Assembly: GCF_016405985.1 (NCBI RefSeq)
Contig: NZ_JAEFCF010000007.1
Coordinates: 44,630-108,629, forward strand
Origin: Paracoccus sp. IB05
Lineage (GTDB): Bacteria; Pseudomonadota; Alphaproteobacteria; Rhodobacterales; Rhodobacteraceae
Direction of reading: 5' to 3'
DNA length: 64,000 bases
Shown: one piece after another, positions 8,662 to 18,809 of the stretch
Numbering within the stretch: position 1 is the stretch's first letter
How the letters are laid out: every line of letters begins with the position of its first letter
Notes under the pieces: generated by a model
Seen by the model: only the letters and a program-made list of their open reading frames with translations
Told to the model about the DNA's origin: nothing
The model's database searches: none
Made by a program: the position numbers and the translations under genes

Positions 8662-9624
8662 TCACCGGAGCGCAGTGGCCGCATTGCGCCTTTCGCCAGG
8701 GTTCGTCCCGAAGCGCCGCAGGAAGGCGCGGCTGAAATTTGACTGACTGGAATAGCCGGTCGAATAGGCGACCTGGCCGAGGGGCAGCCGGGTCTGCCGC
8801 AGCAGTTCATCCGCCTTGTCGAGCCGGATCGCACTGTAATGATCCATCACCGAAACGCCCAGATCCCGCCGAAACTGCCGCTGAAGCTGCCGGCTGCTCA
8901 ACCCGGACAGCCGGGCAAGCTGTTCCAGCGGCAAGGGATCGGCAATGTGGTCCTCCATCAGGCGGGTCGCGGCAAAGACCGCCGGCAGCACCCTGGCTTC
9001 TGTCACCAGGCTGCCGCGCTGCGCGGCTTCCGGCGTGCGGATGGTGGTGTAGATGAAGCGGCGGCTGACCGAGGCCGCCAGGGCATGGCCGTGCTGCGAC
9101 CGGATCAGCGCATGCATCATATCCAGCCCCGCCACGCCCCCCGCACAGGTGGCGCGGTCGCGATCCAGCACGAAAAGCCGCTGTTCGATCAGAAGATCCG
9201 GGGCCAGTTCGCGCAGGGAATCGGCATATTCCCAGTGGACAGCGATGCGTCTCCTGTCCAGCAGCCCGGCCCGGGCCAGCAGCACGACGCCACCGGAAAT
9301 CCCGCCAAGCGCCACGCCGCGCCGGGCCGCCTGACGCAGAAACCCTGTGCAGTCCGGGATGTCGAGAGCGAAGGGATTGCCGCCTGCGACGATGAACAGA
9401 TAGTCGAGATCGGGTGGTGCTGCGGCAAGGGCAATGGTCTCGAACCAGGCCCCGCAAGAGGCGCGGACCGGCCCGCCCCCCACCGAAAGAAAGATATAAT
9501 CGTAAAGCTGTTTTCCCGACATCTGATTGGCCGAGCGCAGAGGATCCACGGAGGAGGCCATCGACATCAATGCGAAATCATTGATCAGGATGAAGCCATA
9601 TCTCTCGGTTGTGCCTCGTGTCAC
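8662..9624 (-). CDS. GlxA-type AraC regulator with DJ-1/PfpI domain
   Basis: 320-aa two-domain regulator. Residues 1-170 form a class I glutamine-amidotransferase-like (DJ-1/PfpI) domain: YGFILINDFALMSMAS, LDYLFIVAGGNPF, GGISGGVVLLARAGLL. In this group the domain senses a ligand and is not catalytic. Residues 215-315 are an AraC-type double helix-turn-helix: LARLSGLSSRQLQRQFRRDL and QVAYSTGYSSQSNFSRAF. Relatives such as GbdR, CdhR and ArgR control use of amino acids and quaternary amines. It is divergent, 186 nt, from an amino-acid ABC transporter/lyase operon, which is its likely target. Confidence 0.92.
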   Translation of the reverse strand: MTRGTTERYGFILINDFALMSMASSVDPLRSANQMSGKQLYDYIFLSVGGGPVRASCGAWFETIALAAAPPDLDYLFIVAGGNPFALDIPDCTGFLRQAARRGVALGGISGGVVLLARAGLLDRRRIAVHWEYADSLRELAPDLLIEQRLFVLDRDRATCAGGVAGLDMMHALIRSQHGHALAASVSRRFIYTTIRTPEAAQRGSLVTEARVLPAVFAATRLMEDHIADPLPLEQLARLSGLSSRQLQRQFRRDLGVSVMDHYSAIRLDKADELLRQTRLPLGQVAYSTGYSSQSNFSRAFLRRFGTNPGERRNAATALR

Positions 9625-9810
9625 TCTTGGTTAGCCTGTCCGGAAACGATAACAAAATGTCTGGTCTGGAGTATTTTCGCAGCTTTGACCCGATCAGAAT
9701 AGGGTGATTCTTCAGGCCTCCGGTCTCGGACGGGGTCAGAAGACAAAAGACAGACACCGGGCGACAGACCTGGAGCGACCAGACCGGACATTGATCCAAG
9801 GGAGAGACGA

Positions 9811-10614
9811 ATGAAAAAATCGCTGAAAATCGCTCTGGCAGCTTTGCTTGCCAGCACCGGGCTCGCCTCGGCTGACACTCTGGAAAAGATCGCCGGCGCC
9901 GGCAAGATCGTGGTCGGCGTCAAGAATGATTACCGTCCCTGGGGCTATCTGGATGCCTCTGGCAAAATCGTCGGGCTCGAGATCGACCTCGCGCAGGACA
10001 TCGCGACCCGCCTTGGTGTCGACCTGGAGCTGGTGCCGGTCGTGGCCTCGAACCGGATGGAGTTCCTGCAACAGGGCCGGATCGACCTGATCATCGCGAC
10101 GCTGGGCGACAATCCGCAGCGCCGTGAGGTGGTCGGCATGATCGAGCCTAACTATTACGCGGGCGGCGCAAATATTCTGGCACCCAAGGCCAATGGCCTG
10201 AAAGAATGGACGGATCTTGAGGGCAAGGATGTTTGCGGCATTCAGGGCAGCTATTACCTGCGCGAGATCACCCAGAAATACAAAGCCAATATCGTGGCCT
10301 TCGCGGGCGTTCCCGAGGCAAGTGCCGCGCTGACCAATGGCAGCTGCGTCGGGCTCGCCTATGACAACACCTGGATTGAAAGCCAGCTGGCCTCGGAGGC
10401 GGTCTGGGCGGATTACGAGATGCCCTTTGTCACCGAACAGATGCAGCCCTGGGCCATCGCCGTGCCGCTGGAAGAGCTGAGCGGCCCTTACGGTCAGAAG
10501 ATCAGCGAGATCGTCACCGACTGGCACAAGACCCGCTTCCTGATCGAAGGCAATGAGCGCTATGGCATCGCCCCCGCTCCGTTCTTCGAAGAGCAATACG
10601 AAAAATTCAAATAA
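9811..10614 (+). CDS. amino-acid ABC transporter substrate-binding protein
   Basis: 267-aa periplasmic binding protein of family 3 (polar amino acids). A signal peptide MKKSLKIALAALLASTGLASA is followed by IVVGVKNDYRPWGYLD, GLEIDLAQDIATRLGV and QQGRIDLIIATLGDNPQRR, the canonical ligand-pocket order of this family. It opens a five-gene unit: binding protein, two permeases, ATPase and an aspartase-family lyase. The lyase suggests an acidic amino acid or related compound as substrate; that is inference. GGGAGA lies ahead of the ATG. Confidence 0.92.
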   Translation: MKKSLKIALAALLASTGLASADTLEKIAGAGKIVVGVKNDYRPWGYLDASGKIVGLEIDLAQDIATRLGVDLELVPVVASNRMEFLQQGRIDLIIATLGDNPQRREVVGMIEPNYYAGGANILAPKANGLKEWTDLEGKDVCGIQGSYYLREITQKYKANIVAFAGVPEASAALTNGSCVGLAYDNTWIESQLASEAVWADYEMPFVTEQMQPWAIAVPLEELSGPYGQKISEIVTDWHKTRFLIEGNERYGIAPAPFFEEQYEKFK

Positions 10615-10671
10615 TCGCGCTGATCCCGCCGGCCCTTTAACGGGGCCGGCTCTTTTCCCGGGGAGTTGGCG

Positions 10672-11415
10672 GTGGAAACTGTCGAAACGTTTTTCCAGTG
10701 GCTCCGCCAGAGCTATGGGATCAAGATCACTATCGGTTATGATGCCTGGGACCGCGCGCAGTTCCTCGCTGGCTTATGGACAACGGTCAAACTCTCGGTG
10801 CTGTCGATCATCTTCTCGCTGATCGTCGGCGTGATCGGCGCTTTCGCGCAAGGGTCGAAATATCTGATCCTGCGCGCGCCGATCGGGATCTTTGTGACCT
10901 TTTTCCGCAATACGCCGCCGCTGGTGCAGCTTTACTTCTTCTTCTTCGCGCTTGGCTCTGTCCTGAGGGTCACCACCGAGACCGGCGGTTCTGCGCCCAT
11001 GGTTTCGGCCTTTAGCTGGGCGGTGATTTCGCTCTCGCTCTTTGCAGGGGCGCTGAATACCGAGATCTTCCGCTCCGGCATCGAGGCGGTGCCGAAATCC
11101 ACCCTCGAGGCGTCAGAGTCGCTCGGGTTTACCCGGTTCCAGACCTATCTCTATGTGGTGCTGCCGCTGGCACTCAGGATCTCACTGCCGTCCCTTGGCA
11201 CCAACCTGGTGAACCTGGTGAAGACTACCTCGCTCGCCTATGCGATTGCTGTGCCAGAGCTCTTATACGCCGCCGCCCAGATCTGGTCGGAACAGCTGAA
11301 TGTCCGCGAAATGATGACCGTTCTGCTGCTGACCTATATCCTGCTCGTCGCGGTCCTTGTCTGGATCCTTGGTCGCTGGGAAAAGGCGCTGCGCATCCCC
11401 GGATATGGAGTCTGA
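10672..11415 (+). CDS. amino-acid ABC transporter permease 1
   Basis: About 247-aa HisM/GlnP-type permease with about five membrane segments. It shows the cytoplasmic EAA loop (EAVPKSTLEASESLGFTRFQ) and the typical FFRNTPPLVQLYF. I place the start at the GTG (10672), six nt behind GGGAG; a TTG at 10666 is the alternative but sits directly on that ribosome site. Together with the next gene it forms a heteromeric membrane channel. Confidence 0.88.
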   Translation: METVETFFQWLRQSYGIKITIGYDAWDRAQFLAGLWTTVKLSVLSIIFSLIVGVIGAFAQGSKYLILRAPIGIFVTFFRNTPPLVQLYFFFFALGSVLRVTTETGGSAPMVSAFSWAVISLSLFAGALNTEIFRSGIEAVPKSTLEASESLGFTRFQTYLYVVLPLALRISLPSLGTNLVNLVKTTSLAYAIAVPELLYAAAQIWSEQLNVREMMTVLLLTYILLVAVLVWILGRWEKALRIPGYGV

Positions 11416-11416
11416 C

Positions 11417-12298
11417 ATGTGGCTGCGCCCGATCCCCGAACCTGACGCCCGTGTCCCCGGCCATATGGATGTGCTGCTGCCACGCCGCAGCCATCAGCCG
11501 CCCGCGCTGAACTGGCGCGAGGCGCTCTTTAACCCGCTGACCCTGACCCTGGTCTTTGCCGCCCTGATCGCCAGCGTGATCGGCACTGCCTGGGCGCAGG
11601 ACGGCACGCCGGGCCAGGCCTCGATCCCCTCGGTGCTGCTGAAATGGACGCCGCTGCTGGCCCAGGGCTTTGGCTATAATATCCTGATCTCCGTGCTTTC
11701 AATGGCGGTCGGCACCTTGCTTGGCGTGCTTTTGGGGATCTTGCAGGTTTCGCCGGTCTTCGTGATCCGCAAGTTTGCCTGGCTGGTGACGCAGTTCTTC
11801 CGCAACGCGCCCTGGCTGGTGCTTTTGTTCTACGCCATCCTGCTGATCCCGTTCCAGGTGACGATCTTTGGCGTGACGATGCCGTTTCCCGGCTGGCTGA
11901 AGGCGGTGATCGGGCTGTCGCTGCCCGTCATGGCCTATATGTCGGAATATGTGCGCGGCGCGATCCAGTCGGTACCGTCAGGCCAGTGGGAGAGCGCGGA
12001 ATCGCTTGGCTTCTCCCGCGGTCAGACCATGCGGATGGTGATCCTGCCGCAGACGGTAAAGCGCATCCTGCCGAACTGGATGAACCTTTACGCGGTACTG
12101 ACCATGGCGACGCCGCTGGTCTCGATCATCGGGGTTGATGACATCATGGGCTATACCCGTTCCGCCCTTTCGGCGGAAGGGCGGCCCGATGTGCTGATCC
12201 CGATGTATCTCTATGTTCTGTGCTGGTTCTTTATCTATTGCTACCCGATCAGCCTGATGACCTCGCGGCTGGAACGCCGCTATTCCGTGAAACTCTGA
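11417..12298 (+). CDS. amino-acid ABC transporter permease 2
   Basis: 293-aa permease starting one nt after the stop of permease 1. It has a longer N-terminal extension (about 50 residues) before the first membrane helix, then a periplasmic segment, the FFRNAPWLVLLFYA motif and the EAA loop (QSVPSGQWESAESLGFSRGQ). The second-permease form with an extended N-terminus is common in glutamate/aspartate-type systems. It is coupled to its neighbours and partners permease 1. Confidence 0.9.
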   Translation: MWLRPIPEPDARVPGHMDVLLPRRSHQPPALNWREALFNPLTLTLVFAALIASVIGTAWAQDGTPGQASIPSVLLKWTPLLAQGFGYNILISVLSMAVGTLLGVLLGILQVSPVFVIRKFAWLVTQFFRNAPWLVLLFYAILLIPFQVTIFGVTMPFPGWLKAVIGLSLPVMAYMSEYVRGAIQSVPSGQWESAESLGFSRGQTMRMVILPQTVKRILPNWMNLYAVLTMATPLVSIIGVDDIMGYTRSALSAEGRPDVLIPMYLYVLCWFFIYCYPISLMTSRLERRYSVKL

Positions 12299-12306
12299 GG
12301 GGGCTG

Positions 12307-13068
12307 ATGGCCATGACTGACGTGAAATGGACAGCAGACCAGCCCATCGTCTCCCTGAAAGACGTACGGAAATCCTATGGCTCGGTGCCCGTGCTGAACG
12401 GGATCAGCCTCGATATCATGAAGGGCGAGGTGATCTGCATCATCGGCCCCTCCGGCTCGGGAAAATCCACGCTGATCCGCTGCATCAATGCGCTGAACGA
12501 CATTCAGGGCGGCTCGATCCTGGTCGAGGGCCTCGAAGTGCATGACCCGAAGCTCGACAAGCTCGCGCTTCGCAAGAAGGTCGGGATGGTGTTTCAGCAA
12601 TATAACCTCTTTCCGCATAAGACCGCGCTGCAGAATGTGATGATGGCGCCTGTGAAAGTGCTGAAGGAAAACCCTGCCGAGGTCGAGAAACGCGCCCGCG
12701 AGCTGATCCGCAAAGTCCGGCTCGAGGGCAAGGAGAACAGCTATCCGGGCGAATTGTCGGGCGGCCAGCAGCAGCGTGTCGCCATCGCCCGCAGCCTCGC
12801 AATGCGCCCCGACATCATGCTGTTTGACGAGGTAACCGCCGCGCTGGACCCGGAAACGGTGAAAGAAGTGCTGGTGACGATCAAGGATCTCGCGGCCGAG
12901 GGCATGACCTGCATCCTTGTGACCCATGAGATGGGCTTTGCCCGTGAGGTCGCGGACCATATCTATTTCACCGACAAGGGCGTCATCGTCGAACATGGGC
13001 CCCCTGCCGGGTTCTTCGCCAATCCGACCGACCCGCGCACGCGGCAGTTCCTTTCCCAGGTGCTCTGA
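12307..13068 (+). CDS. amino-acid ABC transporter ATPase
   Basis: About 253-aa ATPase of the GlnQ/HisP type. Walker A GPSGSGKST, Q-loop VFQQYNLFPH, signature LSGGQQQR, Walker B IMLFDEVTAALDP and the H-loop VTHEMGF are all intact. In Walker B the usual proline after DE is a valine, a conservative change that leaves the catalytic glutamate. The start is the ATG at 12307 or 12313; GAGGGGG precedes both. It powers the two permeases encoded just upstream. Confidence 0.93.
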   Translation: MAMTDVKWTADQPIVSLKDVRKSYGSVPVLNGISLDIMKGEVICIIGPSGSGKSTLIRCINALNDIQGGSILVEGLEVHDPKLDKLALRKKVGMVFQQYNLFPHKTALQNVMMAPVKVLKENPAEVEKRARELIRKVRLEGKENSYPGELSGGQQQRVAIARSLAMRPDIMLFDEVTAALDPETVKEVLVTIKDLAAEGMTCILVTHEMGFAREVADHIYFTDKGVIVEHGPPAGFFANPTDPRTRQFLSQVL

Positions 13069-13115
13069 GCGTCCGCCCCCGACCTATATCCACTGATCAG
13101 ACAGGATGACCGAGC

Positions 13116-14501
13116 ATGGCTCGTATTGAAACCGATGGCCTTGGCCCGCGTGAACTTCCCGATACGGCGCTTTATGGCGTGAACACGCTGCGCGGCTCCG
13201 AGAATTCCGCGCTTGGCGGTGAGCGGATCGGCGATCACCCGCGCTTTGTGAACGGCCTTGCGGCGATCAAGAAAGCGGCGGCCGAGGCCAATCGCGAGAT
13301 CGGTGCGCTGCAACCCGATCTCGCGGCGGCGATCATCGCGGCCTGTGATGAGGTGCTGGCGGGCCACCATCATGAGCAGTTCATCATCGACATCATGGAA
13401 GGCTCGGGCGGCACCTCGATCAATATGAACGCGAATGAGGTTATCGCCAATCGCGCCTTGCAGATTCTCGGGCGCGAGGCCGGGGATTATGCCAGCCTGC
13501 ACCCCAATGACCATGTGAACCACGGGCAATCGACGAATGACGTCGTGCCATCAGCGCTGAAACTGGCGGTCTATGACGCCACTCTGCCCCTGGTTCAGGC
13601 GCTGAACCATCTCGCCGATGCCTTTTCGGAGCGCGCCACTGCTTTTGCCGATGTGCTGAAAATCGGGCGCACCTGCATGCAGGCCGCGCAGCCAATGACG
13701 CTGGGCCAGGAATTCGGCGGCTATGCCAGCGCCGTGCGCCGCCAGGCGGCAAAGATCGCAGCAGCCTCCGCCGATCTTCTGACCCTGCCGCTTGGCGGCA
13801 GCGCCATCGGCACCGGGCTCGGCTCTGACCCGGGCTATCCGGCGGCGCTTTATGCGCATCTCAGCGCCAATCTGGGCCTGCCTCTGGTCCGCGCTGACAA
13901 TCCGTTTGACGCGATGCAGAATTCAGACACCTTTGCCCGCGTCTCTTCTGAGATCCGCATCGCCGGCGAGACCATCGCCAAGATCGCGCATGACCTGATC
14001 CTGATCTCCTCTGACCCGCAAACCGGCATTGGTGAGATCCGCCTTCCTGCCGTGCAGCCCGGCTCCTCGATCATGCCCGGTAAGATCAACCCGGTCCTGC
14101 CGATGCTGGTGCAGCAGCTTGCCTTCGCGCTGGCCGGAAACGATCAGAGCGTGGCGCTGGCCTCGATGGCCGGCCAGCTTGAGATCAACCATTTCGAGCC
14201 CGTAATCGCCGCACGTCTCTTTGAGAGCTGCCGCCTTCTGACCAATGGCAGCCGGCTTTTCGCTGATAAATGCATTAGCGGCATCGAGGCGCGTCCCGAA
14301 CGTGCGCTGGACCTGCTGCTGAACTCACCCGCACTGGCGACGGTGATGGTTGATGAACTGGGCTATACCCAGGTTTCGGCACTTGTGAAACAGGCGGATA
14401 AGGAAGGTATCCCCTTCATTGATGTCATGATCGCCAAAGGCCTGATGAGCCGGGAGGGGGTGATGGACAGACTTCGCGCCGCAGTCGTTCCGGTTCGTTG
14501 A
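13116..14501 (+). CDS. aspartase/fumarase-family lyase, probable aspartate ammonia-lyase
   Basis: 461-aa member of the fumarase/aspartase superfamily. The N-terminus (ETDGLGPRELPDTALYGV) and the block GSGGTSINMNANEVIANRAL resemble aspartases. The superfamily signature GSSIMPGKINP with the catalytic flexible serine loop is intact, and the HPNDHVNHGQSTNDV segment is present. The likely reaction is deamination of aspartate or a close analogue to fumarate plus ammonia. It lies 47 nt behind the transporter ATPase, so it probably degrades the imported substrate. Related lyases with other substrates cannot be excluded without structural comparison. Confidence 0.8.
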   Translation: MARIETDGLGPRELPDTALYGVNTLRGSENSALGGERIGDHPRFVNGLAAIKKAAAEANREIGALQPDLAAAIIAACDEVLAGHHHEQFIIDIMEGSGGTSINMNANEVIANRALQILGREAGDYASLHPNDHVNHGQSTNDVVPSALKLAVYDATLPLVQALNHLADAFSERATAFADVLKIGRTCMQAAQPMTLGQEFGGYASAVRRQAAKIAAASADLLTLPLGGSAIGTGLGSDPGYPAALYAHLSANLGLPLVRADNPFDAMQNSDTFARVSSEIRIAGETIAKIAHDLILISSDPQTGIGEIRLPAVQPGSSIMPGKINPVLPMLVQQLAFALAGNDQSVALASMAGQLEINHFEPVIAARLFESCRLLTNGSRLFADKCISGIEARPERALDLLLNSPALATVMVDELGYTQVSALVKQADKEGIPFIDVMIAKGLMSREGVMDRLRAAVVPVR

Positions 14502-14527
14502 TGCGAGACCGGGTGCGCAAGCATCTG

Positions 14528-15571
14528 CTACACGCGCTGCACTTCTTCGGCCAGACTGTCCGCTGCGGCAAGCAGCCCCGCCGGATCGAGACCTGGCACA
14601 AAGACCCTGTGGCGGGCCATGCCGCTTCTTGCCCGGTGTTTCGCATAGCGCGGGTCGTAATGGGCCGCGATCAGTGCTTCTGACAGCGCCACATATTCCG
14701 CCCGCCCGGCAAGCATATGCCATTCTGCGACCCGCTCGGCCGGATGGAACGGGCGCAGCTGATCGATGGTCGCGCTGAGCCGGTCATGATCAGCCGTCAG
14801 GTCGCTATAGGCGCTGGCAAGGTATCTGGCCCGCTCATGTGCCGGAACATCAAGCTCGATCCTTGGCGCCGCACACATCGCTTTCCACAGCTGTGACGGA
14901 AGCCGGCATTGACCGATAGCCGAGCTTTCGGCCTCGATGACAACAGGGCGGCTGGGATCGAGATCGCTCAATGCCTGGGCGATGCGTCCCTCAAACATCC
15001 GTTGCGACGGCTGTAGGCCCCTGCTGCCAAACAGCGACCCCCGGTGGTTCGCCAGGGCTTCAAGATCAATGGTCTGGATCCCGCGCAAAGACAGCAGCTG
15101 CAGAAGCTCCGTCTTGGCCGATCCGGTATTGCCATCAAGCAAGATGATACGCGACGGAGGCGCGGCCTCCAGCGCCCGCACCACCAGCCCGCGCCAGGCC
15201 TTGTAGCCGCCGGCAATGATCTCCGCGCGCCAGCCGATCTGAGCCAGGATCATGGCCATCGAACCGGACCGTTGACCGCCGCGCCAGCAATAGAGCAAGG
15301 GCCGCCAGCCCCCCGGCCTGTCGGCAAGCGGCCCTTCGAGATGCCGCGCGACATTGCGCGAAATCAGCGCTGCGCCGAGTTTGCGCGCCTCGAAAGGGGC
15401 GACCTGTTTGTAAATCGTGCCGACGCGGGCGCGTTCCTCATCATCGAGGACAGGAAGGCTGATGGCTCCGGGCAGGTGATCAGCCGCAAATTCGGACGGC
15501 GAGCGAACGTCGATGACGCTGTCGAAGCCCAGTTTTTCAAGATCCAGGAGTGAGTTCAGCATGATGGTCAT
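14528..15571 (-). CDS. mnmH: tRNA 2-selenouridine synthase
   Basis: 347-aa protein with an N-terminal rhodanese domain (DVRSPSEFAADHLPGA) whose catalytic cysteine is C95 in YCWRGGQRSGS. A P-loop follows (LLDGNTGSAKTELL) and then the family blocks IEAESSAIGQCRLP and FHPAERVAEWH. MnmH (SelU/YbbB) replaces sulfur with selenium at U34 of Lys, Glu and Gln tRNAs, using selenophosphate, and can form a geranyl-thio intermediate. The selD gene needed for selenophosphate is not in this window. It is convergent with the lyase and starts at the ATG 15571 or 15562. Confidence 0.93.
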   Translation of the reverse strand: MTIMLNSLLDLEKLGFDSVIDVRSPSEFAADHLPGAISLPVLDDEERARVGTIYKQVAPFEARKLGAALISRNVARHLEGPLADRPGGWRPLLYCWRGGQRSGSMAMILAQIGWRAEIIAGGYKAWRGLVVRALEAAPPSRIILLDGNTGSAKTELLQLLSLRGIQTIDLEALANHRGSLFGSRGLQPSQRMFEGRIAQALSDLDPSRPVVIEAESSAIGQCRLPSQLWKAMCAAPRIELDVPAHERARYLASAYSDLTADHDRLSATIDQLRPFHPAERVAEWHMLAGRAEYVALSEALIAAHYDPRYAKHRARSGMARHRVFVPGLDPAGLLAAADSLAEEVQRV

Positions 15572-15792
15572 GCGGCAGCGTTATTGCATATCCTGCGCCT
15601 GGAAAAGACGCCATCAGGCCAGGCGTGAAGAAGGGGATGCGTCGCCCCCGCAGGCAGATGATCGGCGGGACCAGGGTCAGGGCCTGCAAACCGCCTGTCC
15701 TGACCGAAATTCCGCCGTGACCAGCCCGCGCTCTTGCTCCGCGCCGAAAGGCAAGGGACAAAGGTGGCAGATCAGCCGGGGAGTGGCAGAAG

Positions 15793-16965
15793 ATGAGCTT
15801 TGACAGGGCGCTTGACGGATTTCGTCCGGTTTCGGTTCCGGCAATTGGCGGCGCGGAATATGCGGCGCGGGTCGGGGCTTTGCAGGCGCGGATGCGGGCG
15901 GCGGATATCGGCGCGGTCTGGCTCGATGCCTCATCCTCGCTGAACTATTTCCTCGGCCACAGTCTCGGCCTTTCAGAGCGGATTCACGGGGCCCTGATCC
16001 CCGCCCGGGGCGCGCCGGTTCATATCAGCCCGACCTTTGAAGCGCCGAAGCTTCGGGCGTTGTTGCGCGAAGACGGGCCTATAGCCACCTGGCAGGAAGA
16101 CGAAGACCCCTATGCGCTGATCGCAGCCGAGGTCGCCCGGATCGCGGGCGAAGGCGCGGTCCTGGCGCTTGACCCCGCAACGCCCTGGCTCTTCGCGGCA
16201 CCTCTGCAAGCCGCGATGGCGGGTCGGATCACGGTGGCGAAACCGCTGATCTCGGCCTTACGCCAGGTGAAATCCGCAGCCGAGATCGCTATCATCCAGA
16301 CCGCGATGGAGGCCAGCTATCAGGTCCAGAAGGCCGTCTGGCAGAACCTGCGCGCCGGGATATCGACCACCGAGACCTGCGCTTTCATCTCGGCCGCGCA
16401 TAAGGCGCTCGGGGTAAAACCGCTTTTCGCGGCGGCACAATTCGGCGCGGCCACCGCCTATCCGCATGGCGTGCCCGAACCGCAGATCCTCACTGAGGGC
16501 GATATGGTTCTGATCGATATGGGAGGGGTTTTGCACGGATATTGTTCAGACATCACCCGCAGTTACGTCTTCGGCACGCCAAGCGCACGCCAGCGCGCGC
16601 TATGGGGATATGAGCATGCGGCCCATGCCGCGGGGTTTGCGGCAGCCCGGATCGGAGCCCCCTGCGAGGCCGTGGATATCGCCGCGCGCGACAGCCTGAC
16701 CGCTGCCGGTTTCGGCCCCGGATACGCGGTTCCCGGCCTGCCCCACCGCACCGGGCACGGGCTTGGGATGGACATTCATGAAGAGCCCTTTATCGTCAGA
16801 GGCAACCGGACTCCGCTCGCCCCCGGCATGTGTTTTTCAATCGAACCGATGCTCTGCCTTTACGGCGAATGCGGCATCCGGCTGGAGGATATTGCCTGGA
16901 TGGCGGAAGACGGCCCGCGCTGGTTCTGCCCGCCATCAGTCAGCCTGGACCGGCCTTTTGACTGA
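15793..16965 (+). CDS. M24-family metallopeptidase (Xaa-Pro peptidase type)
   Basis: 390-aa creatinase/prolidase-fold protein. The N-terminal domain has SSSLNYFLGHSLGLSERIHG. The C-terminal pita-bread domain has all five metal ligands visible: D in VLIDMGG, D in YCSDITRSY, H in HRTGHGLGMDIHE, E in FSIEPM and E in IRLEDI. It probably cleaves Xaa-Pro or other N-terminal dipeptide bonds in the cytoplasm. It sits 161 nt upstream of a dipeptide ABC transporter on the same strand, which suggests it hydrolyses the imported peptides. Confidence 0.88.
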   Translation: MSFDRALDGFRPVSVPAIGGAEYAARVGALQARMRAADIGAVWLDASSSLNYFLGHSLGLSERIHGALIPARGAPVHISPTFEAPKLRALLREDGPIATWQEDEDPYALIAAEVARIAGEGAVLALDPATPWLFAAPLQAAMAGRITVAKPLISALRQVKSAAEIAIIQTAMEASYQVQKAVWQNLRAGISTTETCAFISAAHKALGVKPLFAAAQFGAATAYPHGVPEPQILTEGDMVLIDMGGVLHGYCSDITRSYVFGTPSARQRALWGYEHAAHAAGFAAARIGAPCEAVDIAARDSLTAAGFGPGYAVPGLPHRTGHGLGMDIHEEPFIVRGNRTPLAPGMCFSIEPMLCLYGECGIRLEDIAWMAEDGPRWFCPPSVSLDRPFD

Positions 16966-17126
16966 ATGCTGACAGGCCCGTCATTCTGGCAGGAATTTCG
17001 TTCGCTTTTCGGCCAAATAAAGTGGAACATCGACATTCTGGCGATGTATGCAAACAGAATACAGTCCGGACATCTGGCACGAATCCGGAACAAAAAACCG
17101 TCAACAGTGAGTGAAAGGAACCACTT

Positions 17127-18731
17127 ATGAAGCTTCTCTCGCGCAGCCTGATTGCTGCCTCGGCGCTGGCGCTCAGCGCCGCAGCGCCCGCCATGGCGAA
17201 AACCTTCATCTATTGCTCGGAGGCCTCGCCCGAGGGCTTCGATCCGGCCCCCTATACCGCCGGCACCACTTTTGACGCCGGCGCGCACCCGGTTTACAGC
17301 CGCCTCGCCGAATTCAAGAAGGGCACAACCGAAGCCGAACCGGCGCTCGCAGAGTCCTGGGATGTGTCGGAAGACGGCACCGAATATACGTTCCACCTGC
17401 GCAAGGGCGTGAAGTTCCATTCGAACGACAAATTCACCCCGACCCGTGATTTCAACGCCGATGACGTGATCTTCTCTTTCGAGCGTCAGTCCAGCGCGGA
17501 TCACCCCTGGCACCAGTATATCCCGGGCATCACCTACGAATATTACACCTCGATGGATATGCCGAACCTGGTGAAATCGGTCGAGAAGGTCGATGATTAC
17601 ACCGTCAAGGTGACGCTGAACCAGCCGGAAGCCCCCTTCATCGCCAATATCGCCATGCCCTTCATGTCGATCGTGTCGAAGGAATATGCCGATGCGCTGG
17701 ACGCCGCCGGCACCCGCGAGGATTTCAACAACGCGCCCATCGGCACCGGCCCGTTCAAATTCGTGGCCTATCAGAAAGACGCGGTGATCCGGTATCAGAA
17801 GAACCCCGACTATTGGGGAACGCCCGCGCTGATCGACGATCTGGTTTTCGCCATCACCCCGGATGCGGCCGTGCGTCTGCAAAAGCTGAAAGCCGGCGAA
17901 TGCCATCTGATGCCCTTCCCGGCTCCGGCTGACCTCGCGGGGATCGCGGCGGATCCGAACCTGAAGATGGACGAACAGGCCGGCCTCAATGTCGGCTATC
18001 TGGCCTATAACACCACGCTGGCGCCTTTCGACAATCCGAAGGTCCGCAAGGCGCTGAACATGGCGATCAACAAAGAGGCCATTGTCGCCACCGTGTTCGA
18101 GGGCCATGCCGAACCCGCCAAGAACCCGATCCCGCCGACCATGTGGTCCTATAACGATGCCATCACCGATGACCCCTATGATCCGGAAGCCTCGAAGAAG
18201 CTGCTGGAAGAAGAGGGCGTCTCCGGTCTCACGATGGAGATCTGGGCGATGCCGGTGCAGCGGCCCTATATGCCGAATGCCCGCCGCACCGCGGAGATGA
18301 TGCAGGAAGACCTGTCGAAAGTCGGCGTCAAGGCCGAGATCGTCTCGTATGAATGGGGCGAATATCTCGACAAGTCGATGGAGCCGGGCCGCAAAGGCGC
18401 CGTCATCCTTGGCTGGACCGGTGATAATGGCGACCCAGACAACTTCCTCTCGGTGCTGCTGAGCTGCGCCGGTGCGGCCCCAGGCGGTGCGAACCGCGCC
18501 TTCTGGTGTAATGAAGAGTTCTCGGCGCTGCTGGCGAAAGCCAAGGTCTCGTCCGATCAGGCCGAGCGCACCAAACTCTATGAAGAGGCCCAGGTCATCT
18601 TCAAGGATCAGGCGCCCTGGTTCACCATCGCCCATTCGACGCAATATGTGCCGATGAGCAATAAAGTGACCGGCTTCGTCCAGAGCCCGCTTGGCGATTA
18701 CACCTTCGACACTGTCGATATCGCCGAGTAA
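17127..18731 (+). CDS. dppA: dipeptide ABC transporter substrate-binding protein
   Basis: 534-aa family-5 periplasmic binding protein. The signal peptide ends at APAMA, followed by [17 protein letters not shown], typical of DppA. Further family blocks are [33 protein letters not shown] and [10 protein letters not shown]. It would capture dipeptides (in relatives also heme or aminolevulinate) and deliver them to DppBC. It heads the operon dppABCDF (17127-22408), with short gaps or 4-nt overlaps between genes. GAAAGG precedes the ATG. Confidence 0.93.
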   Translation: MKLLSRSLIAASALALSAAAPAMAKTFIYCSEASPEGFDPAPYTAGTTFDAGAHPVYSRLAEFKKGTTEAEPALAESWDVSEDGTEYTFHLRKGVKFHSNDKFTPTRDFNADDVIFSFERQSSADHPWHQYIPGITYEYYTSMDMPNLVKSVEKVDDYTVKVTLNQPEAPFIANIAMPFMSIVSKEYADALDAAGTREDFNNAPIGTGPFKFVAYQKDAVIRYQKNPDYWGTPALIDDLVFAITPDAAVRLQKLKAGECHLMPFPAPADLAGIAADPNLKMDEQAGLNVGYLAYNTTLAPFDNPKVRKALNMAINKEAIVATVFEGHAEPAKNPIPPTMWSYNDAITDDPYDPEASKKLLEEEGVSGLTMEIWAMPVQRPYMPNARRTAEMMQEDLSKVGVKAEIVSYEWGEYLDKSMEPGRKGAVILGWTGDNGDPDNFLSVLLSCAGAAPGGANRAFWCNEEFSALLAKAKVSSDQAERTKLYEEAQVIFKDQAPWFTIAHSTQYVPMSNKVTGFVQSPLGDYTFDTVDIAE

Positions 18732-18809
18732 TCCGCCGAGGATAAACCACCCGGACGCGCGGGAAGGCATGGCCTTCTCCGCGCGTCTCTTTCAGCGGGA
18801 AAGAGGCGT

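Noticed and set aside
16860-18770. 636-codon minus-strand frame
   Set aside because: Antisense to dppA and the end of the M24 gene; histidine/arginine-rich with no family pattern.
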